DNA from: Lampris incognitus
Lineage: Eukaryota; Chordata; Actinopteri; Lampriformes; Lampridae
Direction of reading: 5' to 3'
Assembly: GCF_029633865.1 (NCBI RefSeq)
Contig: NC_079213.1
Coordinates: 100,403,193 to 100,467,192 of the forward strand
DNA length: 64,000 nt
Shown here: positions 19,536-30,785 of the stretch, piece after piece
Numbering within the stretch: position 1 is the first letter of the stretch
Layout: each line of letters opens with the position of its first letter
The notes under the pieces: generated by a model
Databases searched by the model: none
What the model was told of the DNA's origin: nothing
The model's input: the letters and a program-made list of their open reading frames with translations, nothing else
Program-made: the position numbers and the translations under genes

Positions 19536-20009
19536 ACGTCTACGGTTGGTTCAGAATGCAGCTGCTAAACCACTAACTAGAACTAGCCGTAGGTCCCATA
19601 TTGCCCCTATTCTTGCATCCCTCCATTGGCTTCACGTAATATTCAGAATAATCTATAAAATCTTATTGATTACATTTAAAGTACTGCATGATCTTGCCCC
19701 CAGTTACGTTTCTGATATTCTCATTGCACTCCCCGACCGCTACGATCCTCAAACCTCGGTCTTTTATCCATCCCTTACTCCAGCTGCAAAACAAAACGTG
19801 ACCGCGCCTTTGCAGTTTTAGCCACAAGCCTCTGGAATAATCTTCCCCAAGCCATTAGATTTTCTAAATCTTTGGACTGTTTTAAGTGGCTTCTAAAAAC
19901 CTGTCTTTTCATAGATCCCCATCCCTGCCTTCTGTTTTGTTTAATTTTCAGCTTGGTCTGTTACTCCCTATGCCATGTTTTATATTCATTCAATTTATTT
20001 TATGTATGT
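19536..20009 (+). pseudogene. L2-like LINE, C-terminal RT fragment
   Basis: The frame reads LVQNAAAKPLTRTSRRSHIA, ILASLHWLHVIFRIIYKILL and ALHDLAPSYVSD-like sequence (FKVLHDLAPSYVSDILI), then after a frameshift LWNNLPQAIRFSKSLDCFKW. This is the C-terminal end of L2-type LINE ORF2. RTE copy 1 inserted at 20028 into its 3' end. The L2 3' UTR resumes at 23141. Confidence 0.8.
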
Positions 20010-20027
20010 ATTCATATTTTCTATATT

Positions 20028-23000
20028 AACCCAGCCACTGAGGATGCACAAGCCAGTGCATCCTTAGTGCCGGTCCCAAGCCCGGACAAATGGAGAGGGT
20101 TGCGTCAGGAAGGGCATCCGGCGTAAAATCTTTGCCAAATCAAATATGCGGATCATAAATAAGACTTACATACCGGATCGGTCGAGGCCCGGGTTACCAA
20201 CGACCGCCACCAGTACTGTTAACCAGCAGGGTGTCGGTGGAAACTATGCTACTGTTGGGCGAAGGAGAAGGAGAGGGGGAAAGCATGTCCAGAGGCAGCT
20301 AGAGAGGAGGAAGGGTAGGCATGTGGAGGTGAGAGTTGGAACTTTGAATGTTGGCACTATGACTGGTAAAGGGAGAGAGCTGGCTGACATGATGGAAAGA
20401 AGAAAGGTAGGCATACTGTGTGTGCAAGAGACCAGGTGGAAGGGGAGTAAGGCCAGGAGTATCGGAGGGAGGAGTAATGGGGTAGGGGTAATTCTGAAGG
20501 AAGAGTATGTCAAGAGCGTGCTGGAGGTGAAGAGAGCGTCAGACAGAGTTATGAGTATGAAGCTGGAAATTGAAGGTTTATTGCTGAATGTTATCAGCGC
20601 ATATGCCCCGCAAGTTGGGTGTGAGATGGATGAAAAAGAAGAATTCTGGAGTGAGTTGGACGACATGGTGGAGAGGGTACCCAAGGAGGAGAGAGTGGTG
20701 ATTGGAGCGGACTTCAATGGACATGTTGGTGAAGGGAACAGAGGTGATGAGGAGGTGATGGGAAGGTATGGAGTCAAGAAGAGAAATGTGGAAGGACAGA
20801 TGGTGGTCGATTTTGCGAAAAGGATGGAAATAGCTGTGGTGAATACATATTTCAAGAAGAGGGAGGAACACAGGGTGACATACAAGAGTGGAGGAAAGTG
20901 CACACAGGTGGACTATATCTTATGTAGAAGGCGCCATCTAAAAGGGATTGGAGACTGCAAGGTGGTGACAGGGGAGAACGTAGCTAGGCAGCATCGGATG
21001 GTGGTCTGTAGGATAACTTTGGAGACCAAGAAGAGGAAGCGAGTGAAGACACAGCCGAAGATCAAATGGTGGAAGTTGAAGGAAGACTGTTGTGTGGAGT
21101 TCAGGCAGGAGTTAAGACAGGCACTGGGTGGTAGTGAAGAGTTGCCAGATGGCTGGGCATGCACTGCCGAATTCGTGAGGGAGACAGCTAGGAAGGTACT
21201 TGGTGTGTCATCAGGACAGAGGAAGGGAGACAAGGAGACTTGGTGGTGGAACGAAGTACAGCAAAGTATACAGAGGAAGAGGTTGGCAAAGAAGAAGTGG
21301 GATAGGGAGAGAGATGAAGAAAGTAGACAGGAGTACAAGGACATGCATCATAAAGTGAAGAGAGAGGTGGCAAAGGAAAAGGCATATGGTGAGTTGTATG
21401 ACAGGTAAGACACTAAGGAAGGAGAAAAGGACTTGTACCGATTGGCTAGACAGAGGGACCAAGCTGCAAAGGATGTGCAGCAAGTTAGGGCGATCAAGGA
21501 TAGAGATGGAAATGTGCTGACAAGCGAGGAGAGTGTGCTAAGAAGGTGGAAGGAGTACTTTGAGGGGCTGATGAATGAAGAAAATGAGAGAGAGAGAAGG
21601 TTGAATGATGTAGGGATAGTGAATCAGGAAGTTCAGCGGATTAACAAGGAGGAAGTGAGGGCAGCTATGAAGAGGATGAAGAGTGGAAAGGCAGTTGGTC
21701 CTGATGACATACCTGTGGAGGCATGGAGATGTTTAGGAGAGATGGCAGTGGAGTTTTTAACTAGATTGTTTAACACAATCCTGGAAAGTGAGAGGATGCC
21801 TGAGGAGTGGAGAAGAAGCATACTGGTACCGATTTTCAAGAACAAGGGCAATGTGCAGAACTGTAACAACTACAGAGGTATAAAGTTGATCAGCCACAGC
21901 ATGAAGATTTGGGAAAGAGTAATAGAAGCTAGGTTAAGAGGAGAGGTGACGATCAGCGAGCAGCAGTATGGTTTCATGCCACGAAAGAGCACCACAGATG
22001 CGATGTTTGCTTTGAGAATGTTGATTGAGAAGTATAGAGAAGGCCAGAAAGAGTTGCATTGTGTCTTTGTAGATTTAGAGAAAGCTTATGACAGAGTGCC
22101 GAGAGAGGAGGTGTGGTATTGTATGAGGAAGTCAGGAGTTGCAGAGAAGTATGTAGGAGTGGTGCAGGATACGTATGAGGGAAGTGTGACAATGGTGAGG
22201 TGTGCGGTTGGAATGACAGATGGGTTCAAGGTGGAGGTGGGATTACATCAAGGATCGGCTCTGAGCCCTTTCTTGTTTGCAATGGTGATGGACAGGTTGA
22301 CGGACAAGATCAGGCAGGAGTCTCCATGGACGATGATGTTCGCGGATGACATTGTGATCTGTAGCGAGAGTAGGGTGCAGGTTGAGGAGAGCCTGGAGAG
22401 GTGGAGGTATGCACTGGAGAGAAGAGGGATGAAAGTCAGTAGGAGCAAGACGGAATACTTATGCGTGAATGAGAGAGAGGACAGTGGAATGGACAGGATG
22501 CAAGGAGTGGAGGTGACAAAGGCATTTGAGTTTAAATACTTGGGGTCAACTGTCCAAAGTAACGGGGAGTGCAGTAGAGAGGTGAAAAAGAGAGTGCAGG
22601 CAGGTTGGAGTGGGTGGAGAAGTGTGTCAGGAGTGATTTGCGACAGAAGGGTATCAGCAAGAGTTAAAGGGAAAGTTTACAAGATGGTTGTGAGACCAGC
22701 TATGTTATATGGTTTGGAGACAGTGGCACTGACGAAAAGACAGGAGGCGGAGCTGGAGGTGGCAGAGTTGAAGATGCTAAGATTTTTACTGGGAGTAACG
22801 AAGAAGGACAGGATTAGGAACAATTATATTAGAGGGACCGCTCAGGTTGGACGGTTTGGAGACAAAGCAAGAGAGGCAAGATTGAGATGGCTTGGACATG
22901 TGTGGAGGAGAGATGCTGAGTATATTGGGAGAAGGATGCTGAATATGGAGCTGCCAGGGAAGAGGAAAAGAGGAAGGCCAAAGAGGAGGCTTATGGATGT

Positions 23001-23122
23001 GGTGAGGGAAGACATGCAGGTGGCTGGTGTGACAGAGGAAGACGCAGAAGACAGGAAGAAATGGAAACGGATGATCCGCTGTGGCGACCCCTAACGGGAG
23101 CAGCCGAAAGTAGTAGTAGTAG
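20028..23122 (+). mobile_element. RTE-clade LINE, copy 1, full length
   Basis: The element starts AACCCAGCCACTGAGGATGC and ends with TAACGGGAGCAGCCGAAAG plus GTA repeats, like copies 2 and 3. A perfect 18-bp target duplication (ATTCATATTTTCTATATT) lies at 20010-20027 and 23123-23140. Its ORF has a single nonsense codon and small in-frame deletions. It inserted in the sense orientation into the 3' end of an L2-like LINE. Confidence 0.92.
20146..23094 (+). pseudogene. RTE endonuclease-reverse transcriptase, one internal stop
   Basis: The frame is continuous over 983 codons except for TAA at 21406-21408, where copies 2 and 3 have TTA (leucine). The endonuclease domain (codons about 60-290) shows TLNVGTM, VQETRW, SAYAPQVG and GADFNGHVG. 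The reverse transcriptase (about 480-780) shows AVGPDDIPVEAW, VFVDLEKAYDRV (motif A), LHQGSALSPFLF (motif B) and MFADDIVIC (motif C). Compared with copy 3 it lacks 11 residues (the KLFYHGVNG segment near 20470) and four further single or double residues. Host databases often mislabel such ORFs as craniofacial development protein 2-like. Translation would stop between the two domains. Confidence 0.9.
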
Positions 23123-23140
23123 ATTCATATTTTCTATATT

Positions 23141-23215
23141 GAGTGTAAAGCCCTTTGTAATTGTGTTTTTAAAAGTGCTTTGTAAATACAATTTTACTTA
23201 CTTAATTTGCAAACT
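23141..23215 (+). repeat. 3' tail of the interrupted L2-like LINE
   Basis: GAGTGTAAAGCCCTTTGTAA...AAAAGTGCTTTGTAAATACA is the typical L2-like 3' UTR end in fish. It continues the LINE broken by RTE copy 1; the first 18 bases before it are the RTE target duplication. Confidence 0.7.
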
Positions 23216-23524
23216 TCTTCTTTTTTATCTAGACCATCAGTGGACTTATATTAAAAAAAAAAGTTTTTTGGCCCCCCCCCCTTTCTCCCCAATTGTATCC
23301 GGCCAATTACCCCACTCTTCCGAGCCGTCCCAGTCACTGCTCCACCCCCTCTGCTGATCTGGGGCGGGCTGCAGACTATCACGTCTCCTCCAATACATGT
23401 GGAGTCACCAGCCGCTTCTTTTTACCTGACAGTGAGGAGTTTCACCAGGGGGACGTAGCGCATGGGAGGATTCCCCCCAGTTCCCTCCCTCCCCCCTGAA
23501 CAGGCACCCCGACCGTTGAGAGGA

Positions 23525-23994
23525 CAGCCCGGTATCACGCCAAGGTGTGTAATATACACGCTGGTCCAGCGTGTCAGTGTCACGGTTTGCCTCGCTCAGG
23601 CGTGAAAAGTACACGCGTGTATGAAGGTGCAGTGCCAGCAGGGGGCGATGATTAACTCAATGCCAGCAACTCCCCACGGAGGAAAAGAAGCATACAGCAT
23701 TTTCCAAAATCCCTCGCCTAACCCTAACCCTAACCCAACCATAACCCTAACCCAACCCTAACCATAACCCTAACCCAACTCTAAATCTAACCATAACCAT
23801 AACCCTAACCCAACCCTAACCCTAACCTTAACCTTAACTCTAACCCTAACCTGCCTTCACCTGTTAATCATCGCCCCATGCTGGCACTGCACCTTCATAC
23901 ACGCGTGTACTTTTCACGCCTGAGTGAGAAAAACCGTGGCACTGACATGCTGGACCAGCGGATGTATTACACGCTTTGGCGTGATACCGGGTTA
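23525..23994. mobile_element. MITE with 130-bp inverted ends around telomere-like repeats
   Basis: The left arm 23525-23654 (starting CAGCCCGGTATCACGCC) is the imperfect complement of the right arm 23866-23994. GAGAGGA occurs on both sides (23518-23524 and 23995-24001), or 8 bp with one mismatch, which would fit a hAT-type target duplication. The element inserted into a SINE. It encodes nothing. The 210-bp centre contains the CCCTAA-type array. Confidence 0.8.
23717..23851 (+). repeat. Interstitial telomere-like (CCCTAA)n array, degenerate
   Basis: About 135 bases of CCTAACCCTAACCC mixed with CCATAACCCTAACCCAA variants. The array lies wholly between the inverted arms of the MITE, so it travelled with the element and does not mark a chromosome end or fusion point by itself. 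Confidence 0.85.
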
Positions 23995-24174
23995 GAGAGG
24001 AGGTGCTAGTGCAGTGACCAGGACCCATATCCGCATTCAGCTTCCCACCCACAGACACGGCCAATTGTGTCTGCAGGGACGCCCGACCAAGCCGGAGGTA
24101 ACATGGGGATTCGATCCAGCGATCCCCGTGTTGGTAGGCAACGGAATAGCCCGCAACACTACGCAGACGCCCCC

Positions 24175-24480
24175 AACTTATATAATTTTGAATCATCAGC
24201 ATACATTGCCATAATTGCCCTATTCAAAACGAGGTAGGTTATTAGTAAAAATTGAGAAGAGAGGAGAACCCAGGCAACTTCCTTGGGGAACCCCACATTC
24301 TAAATTTCTTGTAGCTGAAAAACTACCATTAAAGTAAACACACTACATACTGTTATTCAAGTAACTTTTCATCCAGCTGACAGTATTTGCACTGAAGCCA
24401 TATGCCGAAAGTTTTTCAGTAATGGTTTATGGTCAGTAACATCAAAAGCAGCACTGAAGTCTACCAAGACAGCACCAACA
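24175..24480 (-). pseudogene. LINE reverse-transcriptase fragment (motifs A to C)
   Basis: The minus strand reads DENNIVGAVLVDFSAAFDVT (motif A) from about 24470, degraded sequence over the B region, and YADDSKLYK (motif C) at about 24180-24210. This fits the same minus-strand LINE as 18010-18460 and 19484-19535, whose continuity is broken by the inserted L2/RTE and SINE/MITE. Frameshifts and stops are present. Confidence 0.7.
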
Positions 24481-24559
24481 ATATTATTTTCATCAATTTG
24501 ACTCAATCATTCATTTATGATTAATAATTCATTCATTAATGATTAAATAATTAATGAAT

Positions 24560-24895
24560 TAGGGCAACAGTGTGGCCCAATGGTTAGCGCTGTTGCCTCA
24601 CAGCAAGAGGGTCCTGGGTTTTAACCCCGGGTCGTCCCAAGTACTTTCTGTGTGGAGTTTGTATCTTCTCCCTGTGTCTGCGTGGGTTGCCTTCGGGTGC
24701 TCTGGTTTCCTCCCACCATCAAAAAAGACATGCATGTTAGGGTTAATACTTCTGCCTGTGCCCTTGACCAAGGCAATAGGAAGAAATAACTGGAGTTGGT
24801 CCCCAAGTGCTGCACGGCGGCTGCCCACTGCTTCTAGCTACACAGCTAGGATGGGTTAAATGCAGAGAGTAAAGAGTATTTTATTCTATTCTATT
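24560..24895 (+). repeat. tRNA-derived SINE (SINE-B), plus strand
   Basis: The head GGGCAACAGTGTGGCCCAATGG (A-box region) and GGTTTTAACCCC (B-box region) are followed by the core TGTGTGGAGTTTG...TCTCCCTGTGTCTGCGTGGG...GGTTTCCTCCCACC and a tail ending TTTTATTCTATTCTATT. The layout matches DANA/mermaid and other V-SINE-type fish SINEs as I recall them. Confidence 0.75.
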
Positions 24896-24939
24896 AATAA
24901 TGTGCAATCTTGACATATCCATACATGGATATAGTTTTT

Positions 24940-25080
24940 CATACTACCTCATCTTTCTTGACATAGACTATTACTTGCACCAATGCCATATCTTGTTTCA
25001 CCTCGTTTATTGTAAAGCGACTTTGAGTTTTAGAAAAGCGCTATACAAGATTGATTTATTATTATTTATTATATACGTAC
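24940..25080 (+). repeat. LINE 3'-UTR-like tail
   Basis: TATTGTAAAGCGACTTTGAG...AGAAAAGCGCTATACAAGATTG followed by TTATTATT repeats resembles the 3' ends of fish L2/Rex-like LINEs. No coding sequence is attached. Confidence 0.5.
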
Positions 25081-26235
25081 AAATGAAAATATGTTCAGAC
25101 ATAATCATTGTCATGTCCACGCGTCACAATGAAAAATGTATCGTGTCAAATTCCTGGTATCTAAGAAAGTTGGTAAGGAAAGAGATTCAGTTTCTGAATC
25201 CGAGCTCTTGATGTAGTAAATCCGTAAAGAGAGCGTTTCACTGCTAACATGAGATTGGAATTATTTTTTATGAAAGACTGAGTTTTGAAAATAAAAACGA
25301 TGGCATGTTCAAATCTCTCCAGTGGGCCAGAATATACATCAGGCTGAGTCAGTGGGATTGCATGGTGCAGCTATCGAGAGAAACATTATCATCAACACTC
25401 TCAGCACTTACATACTCCCCATTACACACCAGTGCCCTGCGGCTTCTATTAATATCCTCAGTGGGACTATTAGACGTGTGACTGACAGCATATGAGCTCA
25501 TAGCACACTGAGCAGGCCCCAAAAACAGACTCGGCTAAGTGGATTCTCTCATAATGATGAATGGCATCAGCCTTTCAAAGGAAGCATGTAGGACTGCATA
25601 ATGCTGTCTTTATGTAAGCATGTGTGTGTTTGTGTGTGTGTGTGTACTTCATATTCCTACACTTGTGGGGATTCATGGTCCTCAGAAATGTAGGAAAGTC
25701 GGGACATTTTGGCTGGTCATCACTTCTTTAATGGTCTTTTTTAGGGGTTAGGACTTGGGTTTACTGTTGAGGTTAGAATTAGGATTAGGTTAAAATTAGG
25801 GTAAAGATTAAGGTTAGGTTCTGAAGGGCTAGGGAATAAATGGAGTCAATGAGGGTCCTTGCAAAGACAGAAGTATGAGAACGTGTGTGTGTGTGTGTGT
25901 GTGTGTGGAGTGGGTGGGCGAGGGACTGATCGAGCGAGAGTGAATATGAATGACTGAGTAAACAGAAAAATTCACTCCATTTAAAACATGAAAACTAGAA
26001 CAATAGAACCTCTGTTCCCATTATCAACTACCAAATATTTGATGAAGATAACAAGGGGCCATACAGCCAACCAGGCAACTGACTGGAACACATATAGTTT
26101 AGGCTGGCTCTTGGGTTTGTGAATAACTGTTGGCCTATTGCAGGAATCATGCAAGTAGCGGATTTTCACTGACATTTATAAATTCACTGAACTTCAAGGT
26201 CGTCAACTTTGAAATACTCTAAGTCACTCTATGTA
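25081..26235. other. Non-coding segment with GT microsatellites
   Basis: No gene is recognised. GT repeats lie at about 25620-25646 and 25882-25908, framing a block with degenerate TTAGGG/AGGTTAG-like text (25740-25825). About 25300-25600 is complex, unique-looking sequence that could be a conserved non-coding element. Confidence 0.4.
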
Positions 26236-26702
26236 TTAAGCCTTCTGTTGTCTTCTTACAGGTCAAAATGACCGATAACAGTATTTAACAGCAAAGAGAC
26301 TAAATAGTTTTTTTTTCCAACCTGAAATTTGATGACTTTTCTAACGTTAGTAAAAGTGAAACACTGTTTTTGTTCATATTTCCATGAAAGCTGTACACCA
26401 CTTGGGCACTAAGATTTTTCTTAGGGTCATGTTTGACCCTAAGATGTGTTTGGGTCATGTTTGACCCTATAAAAACAAGGGTTGTCCACTGACTAAATGT
26501 AGTCTTTCTGCACTGTGAAGAGCGAGAACCCAGATAGTCACACAGTTTGTGATGAATGACAGCTTGTTTCTTCACGCAAAATAGATTTGGGGTTTAAAAT
26601 TGAATTAAGTTGCTTTAATTTAGAGGTTTAATGAAGGCGGGTCATAAATGACCCTTAAGACAAGGGCAGTATACAGAATTGTGTGGACAACACAAGGGTT
26701 AA
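26236..26702. mobile_element. piggyBac-like MITE
   Basis: TTAA flanks both ends (26236-26239 and 26699-26702). The inner termini match in inverted form (CCTTCTGTTGTC on the left, GACAACACAAGGG on the right). Several GGTCA...TGACC palindromic motifs lie inside (26272, 26422-26480, 26640-26655), a feature of piggyBac-derived small elements. No transposase is present. Confidence 0.75.
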
Positions 26703-27561
26703 AGGGCTGAAATGTCATTCAGGGGTACTTAGCCCTCCAAGACCCCCCCCCCCCAATAATTCACACCTTGTATGAAGTCCCAGTCTGCTATGAGACATCC
26801 TGCAGTCAGCCCACTCTTCCCAAAAGTGGAGCTTTTTATCCAAAACAGCATCGCTACCTTATACAAGATGACCTTTGACCTAGTATGGCCACAAATACCC
26901 TATACTGTATGTCAAACTAAAAGTAGTGTGGCCAGTGTGGAACATATTTTAGTGATGATCACGTGGAATTTTACACAATGTTAATATACAATGGCGAAAA
27001 AACACCGTGTTTAAGAATCCAACTGCAGTTCATCATGTGGAACTTTTTGGTAATGTTACGTAAGTAGAATATCAAACCAGAGATAGCTTTCAAAGAGCAA
27101 CCCCTCAGATATTTCACACCTCGTTTGGTGAGGTGTGAAAAATTTGGATGACAGACTTTCGTCATCAGCAAAAGTGTGTGTCACAATATGAAAATATAAA
27201 GATTTTCATCTCCTACAACACCTTTAAAAGGCAATAGTAAAATTTTTTTTATTGCTTAACCTTATCTAAAACGTGTAATTTAGAGGAAGGATAGTAAAAT
27301 AATGAATAGACCAGGCCTTAAAACATCGTATGGTGACTATGAGCTGGTGTTGTTCCCGTAAGGTGACTGATGCTTCATACAATAAATACACACTGTAGTG
27401 TGGTGCGTGACGCAGCAGTCACCTTACCTACAGCCACATAACTAAAGGACTTTATGGACCTGTAGTTATTCGGGTACAGCCGCCTATTGTCTCCAGCTAC
27501 AGCAGGGCAAAACTTTATTATTGGGGGACATCTGGATAGGGAAATATGCAGTGCAACGTAC
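26703..27561. other. Intronic or downstream sequence of ptger3, no exon recognised
   Basis: No further ptger3 exon could be identified. A TTTCACACCTCGTTTGGTGAGGTGTGAAA hairpin region is centred at about 27125. The rest is AT-rich. Confidence 0.4.
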
Positions 27562-28407
27562 CAGTAACGGAGACCAGCAGATGAGCAGGACGCACATGAT
27601 CCCCAACAGCTGGATGACAGTCTCCGTGGTGAGCCGTTCCCACTGTTTGGAGGACTGAGAGGTGCCGGATTTGGTTTTGCAGCGGATTATTAATCCCCGG
27701 ATCGTCGCCACGTTGCAGGAAAAAGTTACGAGCAGAGAGAAAATCCCGAGCACGGCGAAAGTGATGGAGAAGAAGGTGTTACCGGGCACCTCCCGGTCGC
27801 CAGTGCTGATGAAGCACCACGTCCCCGGCCACTGCAGCGTGTACTTGCCCACACCTGCGATGGGCAGCAGCGCGAAGAGCAGCACCAGACACCAGATGAC
27901 GGCCAGGGTCTGCTTGGTGACGCTGGTCTTCATGTTGTTGGAGTACCAGTGGGGACTGGTGATGGCCAGGGCCCTCTCTATGGCCATGGCACTGGCCAGA
28001 AACAGCGAGCACAGGCCAAAAGTGGTCATGCACACCCCGAAAAAGGCGCACAGCTGACCGGACGAGTCGATGCGCTCCCAGATGAGGTCGGCTCTGTACA
28101 CCGAGATGACGATCGGGCTCGTCAGCAGCTGCCCGAACAGATCAGTCAGCGCCAGGGATCCGATGCAAAGCAAGAAAGACTTTTTCCTTTTGTTTTCCTT
28201 CTTCCTATAAGAAATGTACACCAGGATAAGGGCAAGAGAGTTGCCGACCATGCCGGTGACCATCATGGAAATCGGGAAACCGACCGACACGTATCCGCAG
28301 CTCTTGGTGACATTGGTGTCGCGCACTGGTCCGGAGACGTTGGGGTGCAGCATGCCTCCCCGCGGAGTTTGCCGGTCGCCGAGAGAAACGCAGCTGTCCG
28401 AAGTCAT
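27562..28407 (-). CDS. ptger3: Prostaglandin E2 receptor EP3, first coding exon (partial gene)
   Basis: EP3 is a class A G-protein-coupled receptor in the plasma membrane that binds prostaglandin E2 and mainly signals through Gi to lower cAMP. The exon encodes 282 residues: an N-terminus with two N-glycosylation sites (NVSG, NVTK), TM1 ([19 protein letters not shown]), a basic first intracellular loop ([20 protein letters not shown]), TM2-TM5, the EP-family second extracellular loop ([11 protein letters not shown]) and TM6 up to CWSPLL. It ends in phase 0 at a GTACGT donor (27556-27561 on the complement), where prostanoid receptor genes have an intron. The start is the ATG at 28405-28407. The C-terminal exon with TM7 was not found between here and position 1, so it lies further left or was missed. 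The order next to zranb2 matches other vertebrates. EP3 fits better than EP1, EP2 or EP4. Confidence 0.93.
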
Positions 28408-30785
28408 CTTCTACACGAGGACAGTCTCAAGTACAGCAGACAGGCTGCGTGCGCGTCCGACATCATCCACCAGTCCCGAGTGTTTCCAGCGAACTGCTGT
28501 GCGTAAAAGCGCGTCGGATCCTTTAAGAGGCGGGACAGCCCGGACACCCGGCCGGGGTATGAAACCAACCCGCTGCACGTGGCTGCAGTATGAAAATACC
28601 ATCAATAACAGCGCTAACACGCCTGTTTAGAGAAGACTGTAAACAAATCTGTCGGCTCGCTGGTTGGACACGGTTGACGCGCGCAGTGCGAGTGGAGGTG
28701 CCAGACATCATTCTGACAGGGTGGACGCAGGGCCGGTTCGCTCACATTCCGACTAGATATGAAATCACATTCTTATTGCATAACCAACCAAAGTACAGGC
28801 GGACTCTTTCAAGAAGACACGAGAAGAGCCTTTATTTTATGAAAGTTGTGGGGATAAATTAAGAATAAAAAGTCACCGCAGCAGTTGAGTCATACATGAT
28901 TCATATATACATGCACATTTCAAGTTAAAAAATACGCATTTTACGTCTTTCTCAACAGAAAATTAAATCGTGGGTGTGTTTTACACGTCAATTAACATTA
29001 CCGATGATCGATCAATCAATCAGTCAGGGAGCGACAGCAGCTTCCTGTTCGGGCGACACTTTGGATGAGGGAGCGCACCTTCATCACAATACCATGGAAA
29101 CGAACGCGTTCATGTGATTGGCTGAGCGATGTCTCATCTTTATCCTCGCTGTAAAACCGGACTGGGTCGTTTTAAGGATGATTCGCTGAAGCTGGCAGCG
29201 TTGTGTGGGTGGAGACTGACGGTTGTAGTAGTAGCGGTGTTCCACGCCACCTTCCCCGAGGGGAAACGTAGTGTGAAAAGCTTCGAGAGCTGCTTCTTCA
29301 TATCAACAGATGCTTTCCACAACTGGCAACGTTGAGAAATAAACGTGTCAAAAACCCTGCCAAGTTTTATAAGAAGCTTTTATTCCTTTTTTCCCCCCAT
29401 GTCGTCAATTCAATTTTCCCTACTTAAAATATCAATTAATCAGAAATTACAGCTAGTTCTGGTTTGCTCGTCGTTAAAATGCACGTCTTTGATATTGGAA
29501 ATTCCAATTTTGATTAAAGTTTCTCAAAAATAGAATTTAAAAAAAATTAGCATTCCAACTTGTTAAAACTGAATTATATATTAAATATAACAATTATATA
29601 TAATATATATAATTATATATGTTTAACATATTAAATATATTGAATTGTATATTATACCCGGAATTAAGCCTGATATCGAAAGTGGATATTTTAAATGAGT
29701 AAAAACTGAGTAAAAACTTTGCCAAACAACCTTAGAGGCGGCCAGGTTGACACCTGATGTCATCTGAATTCAAACACTGAACGGAAGCGAATTTCCCACG
29801 AATGTGACCAAACTCTTCAATATCACACATCTTATGGGTATTAATGCTCAAGACAATACGTTTAAATTAAAGACATCGCTCTCAAAATGTGTCGAGGAGT
29901 CTCCCGAGTTATGTTCAGACACACGGACAAAGACTGACAGCGTTTATTTACATGTGGTTTACAGTTCGTCCAACAACAAGAAGCCACGCCCACTTTCTAT
30001 TCACAGGAAATGTCTGACGCTGTTCCCGCTGCACTTTATCAGACTTCGAATTAAAAATGAACAGCGACCTTTAACAGGTAACTGAATTGAGGAGTGTAAT
30101 TAAATTACTCCAACAGACTGTAAATCAACATTTTTACAGGCCAAAACTGTGTTGAGGAAAAAACGTTCCAATCTTAATTTGTTGAAATTACTTTCATTTA
30201 GCATGGGACATTACAGAGAAATAAAAATACTTACCTTAAACACACACACACAAAAAAAAGAAAATTCGTCAATTATAGAAACTTTAACACTTTAACATGC
30301 TATAATTGCGGTGGAAGAAACCTTTTCCTTCTGAATTCGTTTGAAAAACCAATGTTGTTGTCAAACTGCCATCTCAACAGCTTCAAGTCATCAAAGTTGT
30401 AATTTATGTTAAAGCTTTAGTTTCCCCAAAATGAGAGGAATAAAATGTAGTGCCGTAATGACATTAAGTTTGGGATGGGGCTATACCCTGCTCACAGTAT
30501 TCTTCTGTTTATGTGCATGGATCAGACATCTGTTAAGTTTGTTGGACACCTAACGTTACACACACACTTGGGCAGCGACTGGGATGGAGGTTGATTTGGA
30601 GGAAGGCAGTGTGACATGACAGGTAACATGAGAATAATTTTCTTTTTTTAGGGGCGTAGGATGTTACTGCAAGGTTCAACAGGACTGAACAGCATAAAGA
30701 TCGGACCCGGTTGTTTTATCTTAAAACACAACATGCATTTGTACTAATGGTTCCTTTTTTTCCTGTTTTAGGGGTCATTTTAAAT
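28408..30785. other. ptger3 upstream region and zranb2 3' flank
   Basis: The stretch just upstream of ptger3 (28408-28760) is relatively GC- and CpG-rich and may hold its 5' UTR and promoter; no TATA box or start site can be fixed. The zranb2 3' UTR must start at 30785 and run to lower coordinates; candidate AATAAA signals on the minus strand exist but none can be chosen. 29575-29655 is a run of TATATAAT-like sequence. No other gene is seen. Confidence 0.45.

Larger units (their letters stand above)
23271..24174 (-). repeat. tRNA-derived SINE (SINE-A), interrupted by a MITE
   Basis: Read on the minus strand from 24174: GGGGGCGTCTGCGTAGTG head, a B-box-like GGATCGAATCC (about 24107-24117), then a body (CACAATTGGCCGTGTCTG ... 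CGCTACGTCCCCCTGGTGAA ... GGAGTGGTGTGACT-like) and a G-rich 3' end at 23271-23285. The same family occurs at 44617 (plus) and 55226 (minus, truncated). The tRNA of origin was not determined. The MITE at 23525-23994 splits the body. Confidence 0.75.

Noticed and set aside
23717..23851. Telomere-like array as a chromosome end or fusion site
   Set aside because: It is enclosed by the inverted arms of a MITE inserted in a SINE, so it arrived by transposition.
25740..25825. A second telomere-like array
   Set aside because: TTAGGG occurs only in scattered degenerate form within a common fish repeat; there is no tandem array.
27662..28630. Plus-strand ORFs of 131-185 codons over the receptor exon
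   Set aside because: They are antisense of ptger3; the minus strand has the complete seven-helix receptor pattern up to TM6.
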